NCBI GenBank assembly: GCA_030538675.1
Contig: JAUNTM010000015.1
Coordinates: forward strand, 1 to 37,109
Length of the DNA stretch: 37,109 nucleotides
Source: Capnocytophaga sp.
Lineage (GTDB): Bacteria; Bacteroidota; Bacteroidia; Flavobacteriales; Flavobacteriaceae
Direction of reading: 5' to 3'
In this document: piece by piece, positions 12,720-21,374 of the stretch
Layout: each line of letters begins with the position of its first letter
Numbering within the stretch: the stretch's first letter is position 1
The notes under the pieces: model-generated
The model's input: only the letters and a program-made list of their open reading frames with translations
Told to the model about the DNA's origin: nothing
The model's database searches: none
Program-made: the position numbers and the translations under genes

Positions 12720-14872
12720 TGAGCGACATCTTAGTAAAACAGCACGACATCCGCGACTGCGGTGCGGCTTGCCTGGCATCGGTCGGGGCATATCACGGAA
12801 TCAAAATGCCCATTGCCAAAATACGCCAACTGTGCCATACCGACACACGGGGTACGAACGCCCTCGGTATGGTGCAGGGATTGGAACAAATGGGCTTCCA
12901 TTCCAAAGGCGTAAAGGGAACGCCCGAAGTACTTCCCGAGATTCCGCTGCCCGCCATTGCCCACGTGGTCGTCAAAGAACAGCTTCATCACTACGTGGTC
13001 ATCTACAAAGTCAAAAACGGCATCATCACCGTGATGGACCCCGCCTTTGGCAAAATGGAAGAATACACGCAAAGCGATTTCCTCAAAATATGGACAGGCG
13101 TGCTTATCCTCTGCGAACCCAACGAATATTTTGAACAGAAAGACGAACGGACGAACCTTTACGCCCGCTTTTGGAATTTGGTCAGTCCGCATAAAACCAT
13201 GCTTACACAGGCACTCATCGGGGCGGTTATTTACACCCTGCTGGGACTTTCAACCTCTATTTACATCGAAAAAATAACCGATTATGTGTTGATTGACGGC
13301 AATAGGCGGTTGCTCAACCTGCTCTCGGTCGGGATGATTGTCATTTTACTTTTTCAGATTTTCCTCGGGGCGATGAAAAGCGTGCTGGTACTGCAAACCG
13401 GGCAGAAAATGGATAAACATCTCATTCTCGGTTATTACAAGCACCTGCTGGCATTGCCGCAACGTTTTTTCGATACGATGCAGGTAGGCGAAATCATTTC
13501 ACGGGTAAACGATGCGGTCAAAATCCGTTCGTTCATCAATGATGTTTCTATACAGATTTTTGTTAATATTTTTATCGTTATTTTTTCGTTTGCTTTAATG
13601 TTCACGTATTATTGGAAGCTGGCACTGCTCATCGTGCTGGTCATTCCCCTGTACGCCCTCGTGTATTGGATAGCAAACCGTCTGAACAAGAAAACCGAAC
13701 GGAAAGTAATGGAAGAAGCTGCCGAGCTGGAATCGCACTTGGTGGAATCGCTTAACGCTATCCGTACCGTGAAGCAATTCGGCATTGAATCGTTTGCGAA
13801 TAACAAAACGAGCAACCGCTTTTCGGCATTGCTCAAGGCGATTTACACATCGGTTCTCAACAGTATTTTTTCGGGCAATTCTTCGGAATTTCTGTCGAGG
13901 ATTTTTACGATAATCCTGCTTTGGGCGGGTTCGGGCTATGTGATTGACCGACAGATAACGCCGGGCGAACTGCTTTCGTTTTATGCCCTCATCGGTTATT
14001 TTACCGCACCGGCATCCGAACTTATCGGAATGAACAAAACCATACAGAACGCCCTGATTGCCGCCGACCGCCTCTTTGAAATTATGGATTTGGAAAGGGA
14101 AGAAGCCTCTGAAAAAATAGAACTGACCCCGGCTTCGGTGGGCGACATAGCCTTCAAAAATGTATCGTTCAGCTACGGCAGCCGCGTTGATGTTTTTGAA
14201 GATTTCAGTTGCGTTATCGAAAAAGGAAAAACCACCGCTGTTGTGGGCGAAAGCGGTAGCGGAAAAACCACGCTGGCATCGCTTATCCAACACCTTTATC
14301 CGCTCAAAAACGGAAAAATCACCATCGGAAATTATGATGTGGGGTACATTTCCAATCATTCGCTACGCAGCATTGTATCGGTCGTGCCACAGCAAATTGA
14401 TCTTTTTTCGGGCAATGTGATTGACAATATCGCTCTGGGCGAAGACATTCCCGATATGCAACGGATTGTGGACATCACGGACAAACTCGGCATTCTTCCG
14501 TTCATCGAAAAACTGCCCGACGGCTTCCGGACGCATCTCGGCGAAAACGGTTCGCAACTTTCGGGCGGACAAAAACAGCGTATTGCCATCGCAAGGGCGC
14601 TGTACAAAAATCCCGAAATCCTGATTTTGGACGAAGCCACCTCATCACTCGACACCCAAGCCGAACAGCTTATCCAAAAAACACTGAAAGAGTTTAAAAA
14701 TCAAGGAAAAACGCTGATTGTCATCGCACACCGGCTGAGTACTATCGCTGCTGCAGATACTATTTTGGTTATGAAAAATGGACAAATTGCCGAAAAAGGT
14801 TCGCATTTGGAACTTTTAGACCAAAAAGGAAGTTATTATGACTTATGGCAAAAACAAAGTTTGGGTATTTAA
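12719..14872 (+). CDS. Peptidase-containing ABC exporter (C39 family)
   Basis: A 717-residue protein that removes double-glycine leaders and exports the peptides. The N-terminal C39 peptidase has Gln8, catalytic Cys14 (IRDCGAACLA), His91 (LHHYVVIY) and Asp107 (VMDPAFG). A six-helix membrane domain follows (about 160-430). The ATPase has Walker A GESGSGKTT at 510-518, signature LSGGQ at 614-618, Walker B LILDE at 635-639 and His671. All key residues are present, so it should be active. It overlaps the HlyD gene by one base and is followed 10 bases later by the HTH-GG gene. Its natural substrates are expected to be the peptides encoded at 10570, 10695, 10869 and 15347. Confidence 0.95.
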   Translation: MSDILVKQHDIRDCGAACLASVGAYHGIKMPIAKIRQLCHTDTRGTNALGMVQGLEQMGFHSKGVKGTPEVLPEIPLPAIAHVVVKEQLHHYVVIYKVKNGIITVMDPAFGKMEEYTQSDFLKIWTGVLILCEPNEYFEQKDERTNLYARFWNLVSPHKTMLTQALIGAVIYTLLGLSTSIYIEKITDYVLIDGNRRLLNLLSVGMIVILLFQIFLGAMKSVLVLQTGQKMDKHLILGYYKHLLALPQRFFDTMQVGEIISRVNDAVKIRSFINDVSIQIFVNIFIVIFSFALMFTYYWKLALLIVLVIPLYALVYWIANRLNKKTERKVMEEAAELESHLVESLNAIRTVKQFGIESFANNKTSNRFSALLKAIYTSVLNSIFSGNSSEFLSRIFTIILLWAGSGYVIDRQITPGELLSFYALIGYFTAPASELIGMNKTIQNALIAADRLFEIMDLEREEASEKIELTPASVGDIAFKNVSFSYGSRVDVFEDFSCVIEKGKTTAVVGESGSGKTTLASLIQHLYPLKNGKITIGNYDVGYISNHSLRSIVSVVPQQIDLFSGNVIDNIALGEDIPDMQRIVDITDKLGILPFIEKLPDGFRTHLGENGSQLSGGQKQRIAIARALYKNPEILILDEATSSLDTQAEQLIQKTLKEFKNQGKTLIVIAHRLSTIAAADTILVMKNGQIAEKGSHLELLDQKGSYYDLWQKQSLGI

Positions 14873-14882
14873 TTTTAGCAGC

Positions 14883-15227
14883 ATGAAGACAGAGTATTTT
14901 GAGAAAATCAAAAAATTACACAACTACATCATCACAAAAAAAGTGGCTACACCTCACGAATTAGCTTCTTGCCTAAATGTCAGTAAGCGTACTTGTTTTG
15001 ATATGATTGATTATTTAAAAAGTATAGGTGCTTCTATCTCATACAATCGAAAGGAGCAATGCTACTATTATAATAATGATTTTCATCTAATTATAGAAAT
15101 AAAAGTGGTTGCTATTTCTGACGGAGAGATGAAAACGATTGTTGGAGGCTCACAAAAGAATGGTATATTTTTAAATTCCCTTGAAAAAATTAGTTTACTG
15201 CAAGGTTTTTGCACTGAACGAAACTAA
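14883..15227 (+). CDS. Small HTH protein with embedded double-glycine motif
   Basis: A 114-residue protein. Residues about 1-60 form a winged-helix/HTH-like domain (YFEKIKKLHNYIITKKVATP, then ELASCLNVSKRTCFDMIDYL), and residues 65-80 give a wing (ISYNRKEQCYYYNND). Near the C-terminus lies ISDGEMKTIVGG, which has Ile at -12, Ser -11, Glu -8, Met -7, Ile -4 and GG at -2/-1. This is the full double-glycine leader consensus, followed by a 23-residue tail (SQKNGIF to CTERN). The gene follows the C39 exporter by 10 bases, so the motif could be a site for that peptidase. I start at the ATG at 14883 because the longer frame overlaps the exporter. The HTH assignment is moderately sure; cleavage is inference. 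Confidence 0.75.
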   Translation: MKTEYFEKIKKLHNYIITKKVATPHELASCLNVSKRTCFDMIDYLKSIGASISYNRKEQCYYYNNDFHLIIEIKVVAISDGEMKTIVGGSQKNGIFLNSLEKISLLQGFCTERN

Positions 15228-15346
15228 ATTTGTAGCCGTAAAACGTCAAGTAGATGCATCTTTTAAATGTTTTGCAAAAAAGTATCTTTTTTAATTTTTT
15301 TTGTAATATGAATTTAAAACAAACCAAAGGTGTTTAAGTACATGGT

Positions 15347-15487
15347 ATGAAGAAACTCCAGAACATTAAAGGCGTAGAAGTACTGAACGCAAACGAACTT
15401 AGAGAAATTGAGGGAGGTGTAGCCCCTTTAGTAATTGCTATTGCCGTAGCCGCTTATTTACTGCTTGGCACAAATAAAGCGCACTAA
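15347..15487 (+). CDS. GG-leader peptide 4, hydrophobic
   Basis: A 46-residue precursor. The leader ends LNANELREIEGG, an excellent double-glycine motif. The mature part is 22 residues, VAPLVIAIAVAAYLLLGTNK then AH, a single hydrophobic helix with a basic end. It lies 119 bases after the HTH-GG gene and is followed by a strong terminator. A mini start-stop (ATG GTA TGA at 15342) overlaps its ATG. I see no palindromic operator or leader hairpin like those at 7093 and 10430, so it may be expressed by read-through from the exporter genes. The intervening 15228-15346 shows only AT-rich sequence. Confidence 0.7.
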   Translation: MKKLQNIKGVEVLNANELREIEGGVAPLVIAIAVAAYLLLGTNKAH

Positions 15488-15498
15488 AAATTCTTTAA

Positions 15499-15536
15499 AA
15501 TACCTGCCAAAGTTCTTGCTTTTGGCGGGTATTTTT
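15499..15536 (+). terminator. Intrinsic terminator after GG-leader peptide 4
   Basis: The stem AATACCTGCCAAA (15499-15511) pairs with TTTGGCGGGTATT (15521-15533) with one G-T wobble, and a T run follows. It separates the peptide gene from the ABC genes. Confidence 0.9.
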
Positions 15537-15543
15537 ATATTTG
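15536..15543 (+). promoter_or_regulatory. Promoter -7 box immediately before the ABC membrane gene
   Basis: TATATTTG ends 4 bases before the ATG at 15548. Because the Bacteroidetes -7 box lies about 5-12 bases before the start of transcription, the mRNA would begin at or next to the ATG. It overlaps the end of the preceding terminator. Confidence 0.6.
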
Positions 15544-15547
15544 CACA

Positions 15548-16450
15548 ATGATAAAAACCGCATTCTATTTATCGTACATTTACTTTCGTAAATTCTTCGT
15601 CAAAGGCGATTTTTTGGCGTTGGGCATCCTTGCGGGTGTAACGGCGGCATTTTTATATACTGTATATCAGTCGTATAGCGGATATTACGGGCTTTTGTTC
15701 TTACCGTTGCTCGCTACGCTGTTTCATCATTGGGAACGGAAAGACACATCGCTTTTACGGCAACACACCTCATTGCGAAAAGTTATCATTTTTGAATATT
15801 TTATAGAAAATTCGCCATTTATAATTGTATTTTTATTAAAAACCGATTTTTTGATGCTTTTACTGTTTTTAGCGGCATTAGTATTGATAGCGTTCCTGCC
15901 ACAAACGAGCGGTAAAACCATTCCGTATCCTTTTCTGCTGGTTACACCGCATTGGCATACCGCATTCCGCAAATACAAATTGCTGTGGACCATCCCGTTT
16001 TTGGCAGCTTTTCTCGTCATCGGGTATGTGTACGAAAACGAAAATCTCGCATTGTTTTCGTTGGGTTGTACGGCATTTGTCGGTACGTTACCGTATTTTG
16101 AACGCGGGCATACCGCCCATATCGCAGCGTCAAAATACATCGGAAATCATTTCCTATTTCGTGAAATAAAAACTGCTTTTTTGAATTTTTTAATGATTTT
16201 TACGCCTGTTTTTGTTTTATTTTTGGTGTTTTTTGAAATTTCATATTTCTGGACACTGCCCTTATTTTTTACGTTGCCCCTGCTCGGACTTCTTACCCAA
16301 TACAGTTTTTACGGCAGTCCGCTTACGCAATCGGTGGTATTGGCGTTGCTGCTGGCATTTTCTCCCTATGGTTTGCCAATCGTTGTGCTTCCGGTGTTTT
16401 ATTTTTCGTCACTTCGTTTTATCAAAAAGATACAATATGCTGATAATTAA
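15548..16450 (+). CDS. ABC transporter membrane protein (unassigned family)
   Basis: A 300-residue integral membrane protein with many hydrophobic helices (for example at about residues 23-40, 90-125, 148-165 and 215-285) and few charged residues between them. I do not recognise a specific family, but the ATPase gene at 16437 overlaps its end by 14 bases, so the two form a two-component ABC transporter. Its place behind the GG-peptide genes suggests self-protection, similar to the LanFEG-type immunity exporters of lantibiotic clusters, or a second export step. This is inferred from context. The start at 15548 is supported by the -7 box just upstream; the transcript may be leaderless. Confidence 0.65.
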   Translation: MIKTAFYLSYIYFRKFFVKGDFLALGILAGVTAAFLYTVYQSYSGYYGLLFLPLLATLFHHWERKDTSLLRQHTSLRKVIIFEYFIENSPFIIVFLLKTDFLMLLLFLAALVLIAFLPQTSGKTIPYPFLLVTPHWHTAFRKYKLLWTIPFLAAFLVIGYVYENENLALFSLGCTAFVGTLPYFERGHTAHIAASKYIGNHFLFREIKTAFLNFLMIFTPVFVLFLVFFEISYFWTLPLFFTLPLLGLLTQYSFYGSPLTQSVVLALLLAFSPYGLPIVVLPVFYFSSLRFIKKIQYADN

Positions 16451-17075
16451 CATTCAAGAGAAAAAATATTCGTCTGAAATCATTCTGAAAAACATTGCGG
16501 AAACCATCTCCGGAAACGGATTGTACGGCGTGGTCGGACGAAACGGCTCGGGAAAAACCACATTTTTCAACTGCATCAGCCGTTTGACGGATTTTCAAGG
16601 GAATATTGTTTTTGACGGAAAAGAAATGACGCCCCGCCAAACCGCTTTTTGCCCGACCGAACCTTTTCTTTATGAGCATCTTACGGTAGGCGAATTTTAC
16701 CGTTTTTACGAAAATCTCATCGGTGTAAAGCCTGCAAAACAGCATTTTTTCGATGTAAAAGAAACGTTGCTTACCAGCGAACTTTCCACCGGAATGCGAA
16801 AAAAAGCGTACTTAAATGCCTTACTGCAAAAGAAATACGACATTTATATTTTCGATGAGCCGTTCAACGGATTGGACATCGAATCGGCATACCAAGTGAA
16901 AACAAAAATCCGGCAATTGGCTGAAAATCATATTGTTTTCGTGTCATCGCACGTGTTGGAAACGCTCTCGGACTGCCGGTGTATTTTTTTAATAGAAAAT
17001 AACTCTTTAGAAAAATTTTCTTTGTCAGAAATAAGAAAAATTGAAGAACGGCTTTTCGGTGAGAAATCAATTTAA
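16437..17075 (+). CDS. ABC transporter ATP-binding protein
   Basis: A compact 212-residue ATPase. Walker A GRNGSGKTT at 34-42, signature ELSTGMRKK (Leu116-Ser-Thr-Gly119), Walker B IYIFDE ending at Glu141, and switch His172 in VSSH are all present, so it should hydrolyse ATP. It starts inside the end of the membrane-protein gene (14-base overlap) and is its obvious partner. It is somewhat shorter than typical 230-250-residue ABC subunits, with a short region between Walker A and the signature. The last part (IEERLFGEKSI) is charged. It marks the end of the peptide island; the next gene, tdk, has its own promoter. Confidence 0.9.
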   Translation: MLIINIQEKKYSSEIILKNIAETISGNGLYGVVGRNGSGKTTFFNCISRLTDFQGNIVFDGKEMTPRQTAFCPTEPFLYEHLTVGEFYRFYENLIGVKPAKQHFFDVKETLLTSELSTGMRKKAYLNALLQKKYDIYIFDEPFNGLDIESAYQVKTKIRQLAENHIVFVSSHVLETLSDCRCIFLIENNSLEKFSLSEIRKIEERLFGEKSI

Positions 17076-17182
17076 TCGTCGGGGACAAAACCTTTTTTAT
17101 GGAAAATTTACCTAAAAAACGCCAATGAATCAACCATCCTATTTTCGTTCTTTTTACATTCTTTCCTTCCGCAAACTTTCAC

Positions 17183-17190
17183 TACCTTTG
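17183..17190 (+). promoter_or_regulatory. -7 box of tdk
   Basis: TACCTTTG matches the Bacteroidetes -7 consensus and lies 21 bases before the ATG at 17211. Confidence 0.65.
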
Positions 17191-17210
17191 CCGTTGCCAA
17201 AACGGAAACT

Positions 17211-17798
17211 ATGTTTTTAGAAAATTCAATAAACAATCATCATAAATCGGGGTGGATAGAAGTTATCTGCGGGTCGATGTTTTCGGGGAAAACCGAAGAA
17301 CTCATCCGCCGCCTACGCCGTGCCCAATTCGCCAAACAGAAAGTGGAAATATTCAAACCCACCACCGATGTGCGTTACGATGAAGAAAAGGTAGTGTCGC
17401 ACGATGCCAACGAAATTCATTCTACACCCGTGAGTTCGGCAACCAGCATTTTACTCCTTGCCGACGGTTGCGATGTGGTGGGAATTGACGAAGCCCAGTT
17501 TTTCGATGACGAAATCGTGCGTGTGTGCAATGAACTTGCCAACCGAGGGGTGAGAGTTATCGCAGCAGGGCTTGACATGGATTTTAAAGGCAATCCGTTC
17601 GGACCGATGCCTGCCCTGATGGCAACCGCCGAATACGTTACCAAAGTGCACGCCGTATGCACCCGCACGGGCAATCTCGCCCATTTCAGCTACCGGAAAA
17701 CCGACGATGAAGCCCAACTTATGCTTGGCGAAAAGGAAGAGTACGAACCGCTCAGCCGTGCCGCCTTTTACGAAGCGATGAAAAACAGAAAAACGTAA
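17211..17798 (+). CDS. tdk: Thymidine kinase
   Basis: A 195-residue type II thymidine kinase that phosphorylates thymidine with ATP in nucleotide salvage. Walker A GSMFSGKT at 21-28, the DEAQFF motif with catalytic Glu94, and the C-terminal lasso region ([14 protein letters not shown]) are present. The region that in many relatives holds four zinc-binding Cys has only Cys150 ([15 protein letters not shown]), so the zinc site is reduced. It is convergent with the CYTH gene, with 2 bases between stop codons and so no room for a terminator. It is the first housekeeping gene after the peptide island. Confidence 0.95.
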   Translation: MFLENSINNHHKSGWIEVICGSMFSGKTEELIRRLRRAQFAKQKVEIFKPTTDVRYDEEKVVSHDANEIHSTPVSSATSILLLADGCDVVGIDEAQFFDDEIVRVCNELANRGVRVIAAGLDMDFKGNPFGPMPALMATAEYVTKVHAVCTRTGNLAHFSYRKTDDEAQLMLGEKEEYEPLSRAAFYEAMKNRKT

Positions 17799-17800
17799 TG

Positions 17801-18259
17801 TTACCGTCCGGCTTTCGCCAAATAGCTGTTGTAATATTCTACTTTCCCCGTAACTTCTTCGCCTAACCAATCGGGAACGGGGTATTTTTGGTGTTCGCTA
17901 TCGAGTTCCACTTCGGCGATAAGCAAGCCCTCGTGGCTGCCACCAAACACATCTACTTCAAACATAAAGTCTTGATACGGAACCATATAACGAACTTTAT
18001 CAATTACTCCCGGCTCGCAAAGTGGTAGTAAAGATTCCGCATCGGCTACGCTGATTTCCTTTTCCCACTCAAAGCGTGTCGTACCGAGTTCATTGCCGAT
18101 GCCTTTGACGGTCAAATACGCTTTTCCGCCTTTGATACGCACTCGAACGGTTCGTTCGGGGTCGGTATTGAGAAAAGCCTGTACAATGCGTTCACACCCC
18201 ATGGCTCCCGCTTTGAAACGCTCGTTTTTGACTAAAAATTTTCGTTCTATTTCGTTCAT
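17801..18259 (-). CDS. CYTH domain triphosphatase-like protein
   Basis: A 152-residue single-domain CYTH protein. The signature ExExK is at Glu3, Glu5 and Lys7 (NEIERKFLV), followed by the RTVRVRIKGGKAYLTVKG tunnel strands and a late EVELDSE strand. Stand-alone CYTH proteins of this size usually hydrolyse inorganic triphosphate or a related triphosphate with Mg or Mn. It starts 9 bases after the stop of the unknown gene at 18269, so they form an operon. The exact substrate is not determined by sequence. Confidence 0.9.
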   Translation of the reverse strand: MNEIERKFLVKNERFKAGAMGCERIVQAFLNTDPERTVRVRIKGGKAYLTVKGIGNELGTTRFEWEKEISVADAESLLPLCEPGVIDKVRYMVPYQDFMFEVDVFGGSHEGLLIAEVELDSEHQKYPVPDWLGEEVTGKVEYYNSYLAKAGR

Positions 18260-18268
18260 TTCAATGAT

Positions 18269-19330
18269 TTATTTGATGATATACGGATTGATTTTTTCAT
18301 AATTCCGAATGACAAATTGCAAACCACAATCTATGATTTCACCCATATTTTGTGTTTTTTTAAAATTCACATCCGATGTCAGTTTATGCAATTCCGCTTT
18401 GAGTTGGTTGATTTTTTCTTGGGTCGAAATCGTATCTTTTTTCATACTAAGAAGCAATCGGGAAAGCCGTTCGTTTTCATTGGTGGCACGTTTGGCGAGC
18501 AGGGAGCGTTCTTCGAGCATGTACTGTTCGATAGATTCGTTTTGCAACATGGACAACGTAGTTTCTACCATTTTCAGATTTTCTTTCAGAAACTGGGGCT
18601 TGTACACTTTGAGATTGCCTTCGTAACTTTGTTGGTCAAAATCAATGGCACGAATGCGGTATTGTATCTGGTCAAAATCATGCACCAACACAACCACGTA
18701 ATTGTACGAACGCATATCGCCCAGAAGACGTACAAAACATCGTTCGTTGAACTTTACAAACTCTTTGGCAATCGCTCTTTGGTCTTGCTCGGAACATTTC
18801 GGAAGTATCTGCTCTATAAAATAATCGCCCGGAATCCCTTGTATGTGTTCTTCGATAAGCGTATCTTCATACACCAAATAATTGATATGGTTGGGCGAAA
18901 GCATATCCTCCAGTTCCAATCCGTAAATTCGCGAAGCATCTGCCCGCTTTACATACAGATACGAATAAATATCATTGAGAATATTGCGCACCTTTATCCG
19001 GAATGGTTTTGAATTGCCAAAAGTACAATAATCAATTGCATCGACCGAGAGGTAAGGAATTAGCATATCCGAACCATTGGCATGTAATATCGAGTACATC
19101 CGCTTGAGACTCAAATCTATCTCAACACGCTCAAATTCAGAATAATACACACGTATCCACAAGGTATCTTTGCCCGCTTCATCCAACACTTCGATACCGC
19201 CCTGAAAACGCAATAAATCATCATAACAAATAGGAATTTTGATAAGCCTCCCTTCGCCATGCAAATATTGGTGCAAAAGCGATGCGATAGGATACGTGGG
19301 TTTTTTCTTTGAGATAAGGCGTTCGTCCAT
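18269..19330 (-). CDS. Conserved-looking hypothetical protein, possible kinase-like fold
   Basis: A 353-residue soluble protein without signal peptide. The middle has VYEDTLIEEHIQGIPGDYFI and a later VVVLVHDFDQIQYRIRAIDF then DQQSYEG, which loosely recalls the hinge and the metal-binding Asp of atypical kinases, but I see no convincing P-loop or catalytic loop. Residues about 280-330 form a coiled coil (KKDTISTQEKINQLKAELHK). It is upstream of, and probably co-transcribed with, the CYTH gene. I do not recognise the family with confidence. Confidence 0.7.
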   Translation of the reverse strand: MDERLISKKKPTYPIASLLHQYLHGEGRLIKIPICYDDLLRFQGGIEVLDEAGKDTLWIRVYYSEFERVEIDLSLKRMYSILHANGSDMLIPYLSVDAIDYCTFGNSKPFRIKVRNILNDIYSYLYVKRADASRIYGLELEDMLSPNHINYLVYEDTLIEEHIQGIPGDYFIEQILPKCSEQDQRAIAKEFVKFNERCFVRLLGDMRSYNYVVVLVHDFDQIQYRIRAIDFDQQSYEGNLKVYKPQFLKENLKMVETTLSMLQNESIEQYMLEERSLLAKRATNENERLSRLLLSMKKDTISTQEKINQLKAELHKLTSDVNFKKTQNMGEIIDCGLQFVIRNYEKINPYIIK

Positions 19331-19349
19331 CGGTTGTACTTTATATTAA

Positions 19350-19423
19350 ACGACAATCATAGCTGGCAGAATAGCATACAGCAAAGCTAATCAAACTATT
19401 CCATACAGCACTATGATTGTCGT
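19350..19423. repeat. 74-bp element with 13-bp perfect inverted repeats
   Basis: ACGACAATCATAG (19350-19362) and CTATGATTGTCGT (19411-19423) are exact inverted copies. Inside are a second inverted pair (GAATAG and CTATTC) and two copies of CATACAGCA. It lies between the GH13 stop and the start of the gene at 18269-19330. It could fold as a large terminator for the maltose operon or be a small mobile (MITE-like) element. No target-site duplication is clear. Confidence 0.6.
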
Positions 19424-19451
19424 AAAAAATAATCGTACCTATTTCGGTTTT

Positions 19452-21281
19452 TTATCTCGAAAGCTCGATAACCATACTTGTTTTTCCTTTGATTTCTAAT
19501 GGCTTGTCAAGAGAAAACGATTGTCCGCCGATGATGTCTTTCCCTTGTCGGAAACCTTGCAGACTTTCGGCAAACCGCTGTAAATCAATCATTTTCGTTT
19601 CTGTATTTTGATTGATGACAACCATCACCGCTTCGGTGTCGTTATAGCGGAAATACACGTAACTTTCGCTGTCGGGCAGGTATTGTTTCGTTTTCCCGAA
19701 GTGAACGACCGGTTTGTTTTTTCGCCAATTGAAGAGCTTGGCAGTAAAATCAAAATATTCGTTTTGCAAATCGGTTCGTCCGCTTTTGCTGAAAGCATTT
19801 TGGGCATCTTCTTTCCACCCTCCGGGGAAATCTTGACGGATATCGGCATCGCCTTTGCTTTTGTCGCCACGCATCCCGATTTCGCTGCCGTAATATAGTT
19901 GCGGAATGCCCCGTGCGGTCGCCAGCAATGTTACGATGAGTTTGTAATCTTCAATATTGTTGTAAATTTCGTTAATACGTGCCGTATCGTGGTTTTCGGC
20001 AAAAATCAACAGATTGTTGGTGTCTTTGTAAAGAAAGTCGTTCACGAAATTATCGTAAATCTGAATCATTCCTTTGTCCCACGAAGGTTGTGTACGGAAG
20101 GCTTCGCCAAACGCATCGTGCAACGTAAAGTCCATTACGGCAGGCAGATACGAATTGAAACTCTGTATCGCTCCGATGGGGCTGTCTTTCTGCCAATACG
20201 ATATTTGGGCTTGGTCGTGCAGCCATACTTCGCCTACGATGTTGAAATTCGGATATTCGTCCATAATGGTTTTCGTCCAGTCGGCAATGGCGTTTTTGTC
20301 GTTATACGAATACGTATCAACGCGGTATCCGTCAAGGTCGGCATACTCAATCCACCAAATGGCATTTTGTTTCAAATAATTGAGAACCAACGGATTGTTT
20401 TGGTTAAGGTCGGGCATTGATTCTACAAACCAGCCGTTTACGCAATATTTCTTATCTATTTCAGAAAAATTAACGTCCATTTGCGTACTCATTCGGTAAT
20501 TACTTTGGGCGTAGCCGGGAAATTGGTGTATCCAATCGTAGGTCGGCAAATCTTTTATCATCCAGTGCTGCCAACCCCAATGGTTGGTTACATAGTCCTT
20601 GATGAGTTTCATACCGCGTTTGTGCATTTCGGCGGCAAGACGGCGGTAATCCTCGTTCGTTCCGTAGCGTGCATCTATCTGATACACATCACTTTGCCCA
20701 TACGTATGATACGAATAGGTTTCGTCATTATCTTCACACATAGGCGTACTCCATATTGCCGTTGCCCCGAGCGAATGTATGTAATCCAAATGGTTGATAA
20801 TCCCTTGAATATCGCCTCCGTGCCGTCCGCCGGGCAGGTTTCGGTTGGCTTTTTCGGTCAATTTTGGTTGCGAATCATTATCAGGATTTCCGTTGGCAAA
20901 CCGGTCGGGCATTAACAAATAAATAACGTCCGAAGCATCAAATCCTTTCCGCAAAGCTGAGCCTTCTCTTCGTTCTTTGAGTTCATAAGCGATGGTTTGT
21001 ACGGTTTTCTTTTTGTCTTTCAGACGAATTTGGTATGTTCCCGATTTTTTATTTTCGGTATCAAGCGTTACGAACATATAGTTCGGATTCTCGGTTTTGA
21101 TTACGCCCATTATCGTCAAATCGCTTTCGGGAACAAGCGTACCAATATTTTTTCCATAAAGCATCACTTGCACTTGCGAAAGATTCATCTCCGACCACCA
21201 AAATGGCGGTTCTATTTTCTCTACTTGGGCGATTGCCTTTCCGTAAAGAAGAATGAGGAATACAGTTACTATTTTTTTCAT
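19452..21281 (-). CDS. Secreted GH13 alpha-amylase/neopullulanase (SusA-like)
   Basis: A 609-residue alpha-glucan hydrolase. A signal peptide (MKKIVTVFLILLYGKAIAQ) is followed by an N-terminal cyclomaltodextrinase-type beta-sandwich (about 22-105), then the catalytic barrel. The nucleophile is Asp322 (YRVDTY), the acid/base is Glu351 (VGEVWL) and the third carboxylate is Asp432 (ENHDTA). DYVTNHWG near 229 is conserved region I. It should act outside the cytoplasm on starch oligosaccharides or pullulan, releasing maltose for the MFS permease and maltose phosphorylase. It is the last gene of a four-gene minus-strand operon, 93 bases after the GH65 stop. No SusC/SusD genes are in the window. Confidence 0.92.
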   Translation of the reverse strand: MKKIVTVFLILLYGKAIAQVEKIEPPFWWSEMNLSQVQVMLYGKNIGTLVPESDLTIMGVIKTENPNYMFVTLDTENKKSGTYQIRLKDKKKTVQTIAYELKERREGSALRKGFDASDVIYLLMPDRFANGNPDNDSQPKLTEKANRNLPGGRHGGDIQGIINHLDYIHSLGATAIWSTPMCEDNDETYSYHTYGQSDVYQIDARYGTNEDYRRLAAEMHKRGMKLIKDYVTNHWGWQHWMIKDLPTYDWIHQFPGYAQSNYRMSTQMDVNFSEIDKKYCVNGWFVESMPDLNQNNPLVLNYLKQNAIWWIEYADLDGYRVDTYSYNDKNAIADWTKTIMDEYPNFNIVGEVWLHDQAQISYWQKDSPIGAIQSFNSYLPAVMDFTLHDAFGEAFRTQPSWDKGMIQIYDNFVNDFLYKDTNNLLIFAENHDTARINEIYNNIEDYKLIVTLLATARGIPQLYYGSEIGMRGDKSKGDADIRQDFPGGWKEDAQNAFSKSGRTDLQNEYFDFTAKLFNWRKNKPVVHFGKTKQYLPDSESYVYFRYNDTEAVMVVINQNTETKMIDLQRFAESLQGFRQGKDIIGGQSFSLDKPLEIKGKTSMVIELSR

Positions 21282-21374
21282 TGTTTATTTTTTTTGAAAA
21301 ACTCCGACACAAATTACTTTTTCCGAAAACGCAATAGTTTTCTAAGCAATCCGTGTCGGAATTTATTTTTGTTT

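Noticed and set aside
6920..17100. Idea that the peptide island is an integrated phage or integrative element
   Set aside because: No integrase, transposase, tRNA target or flanking attachment repeats were found at its edges; local duplication explains the repeats better.
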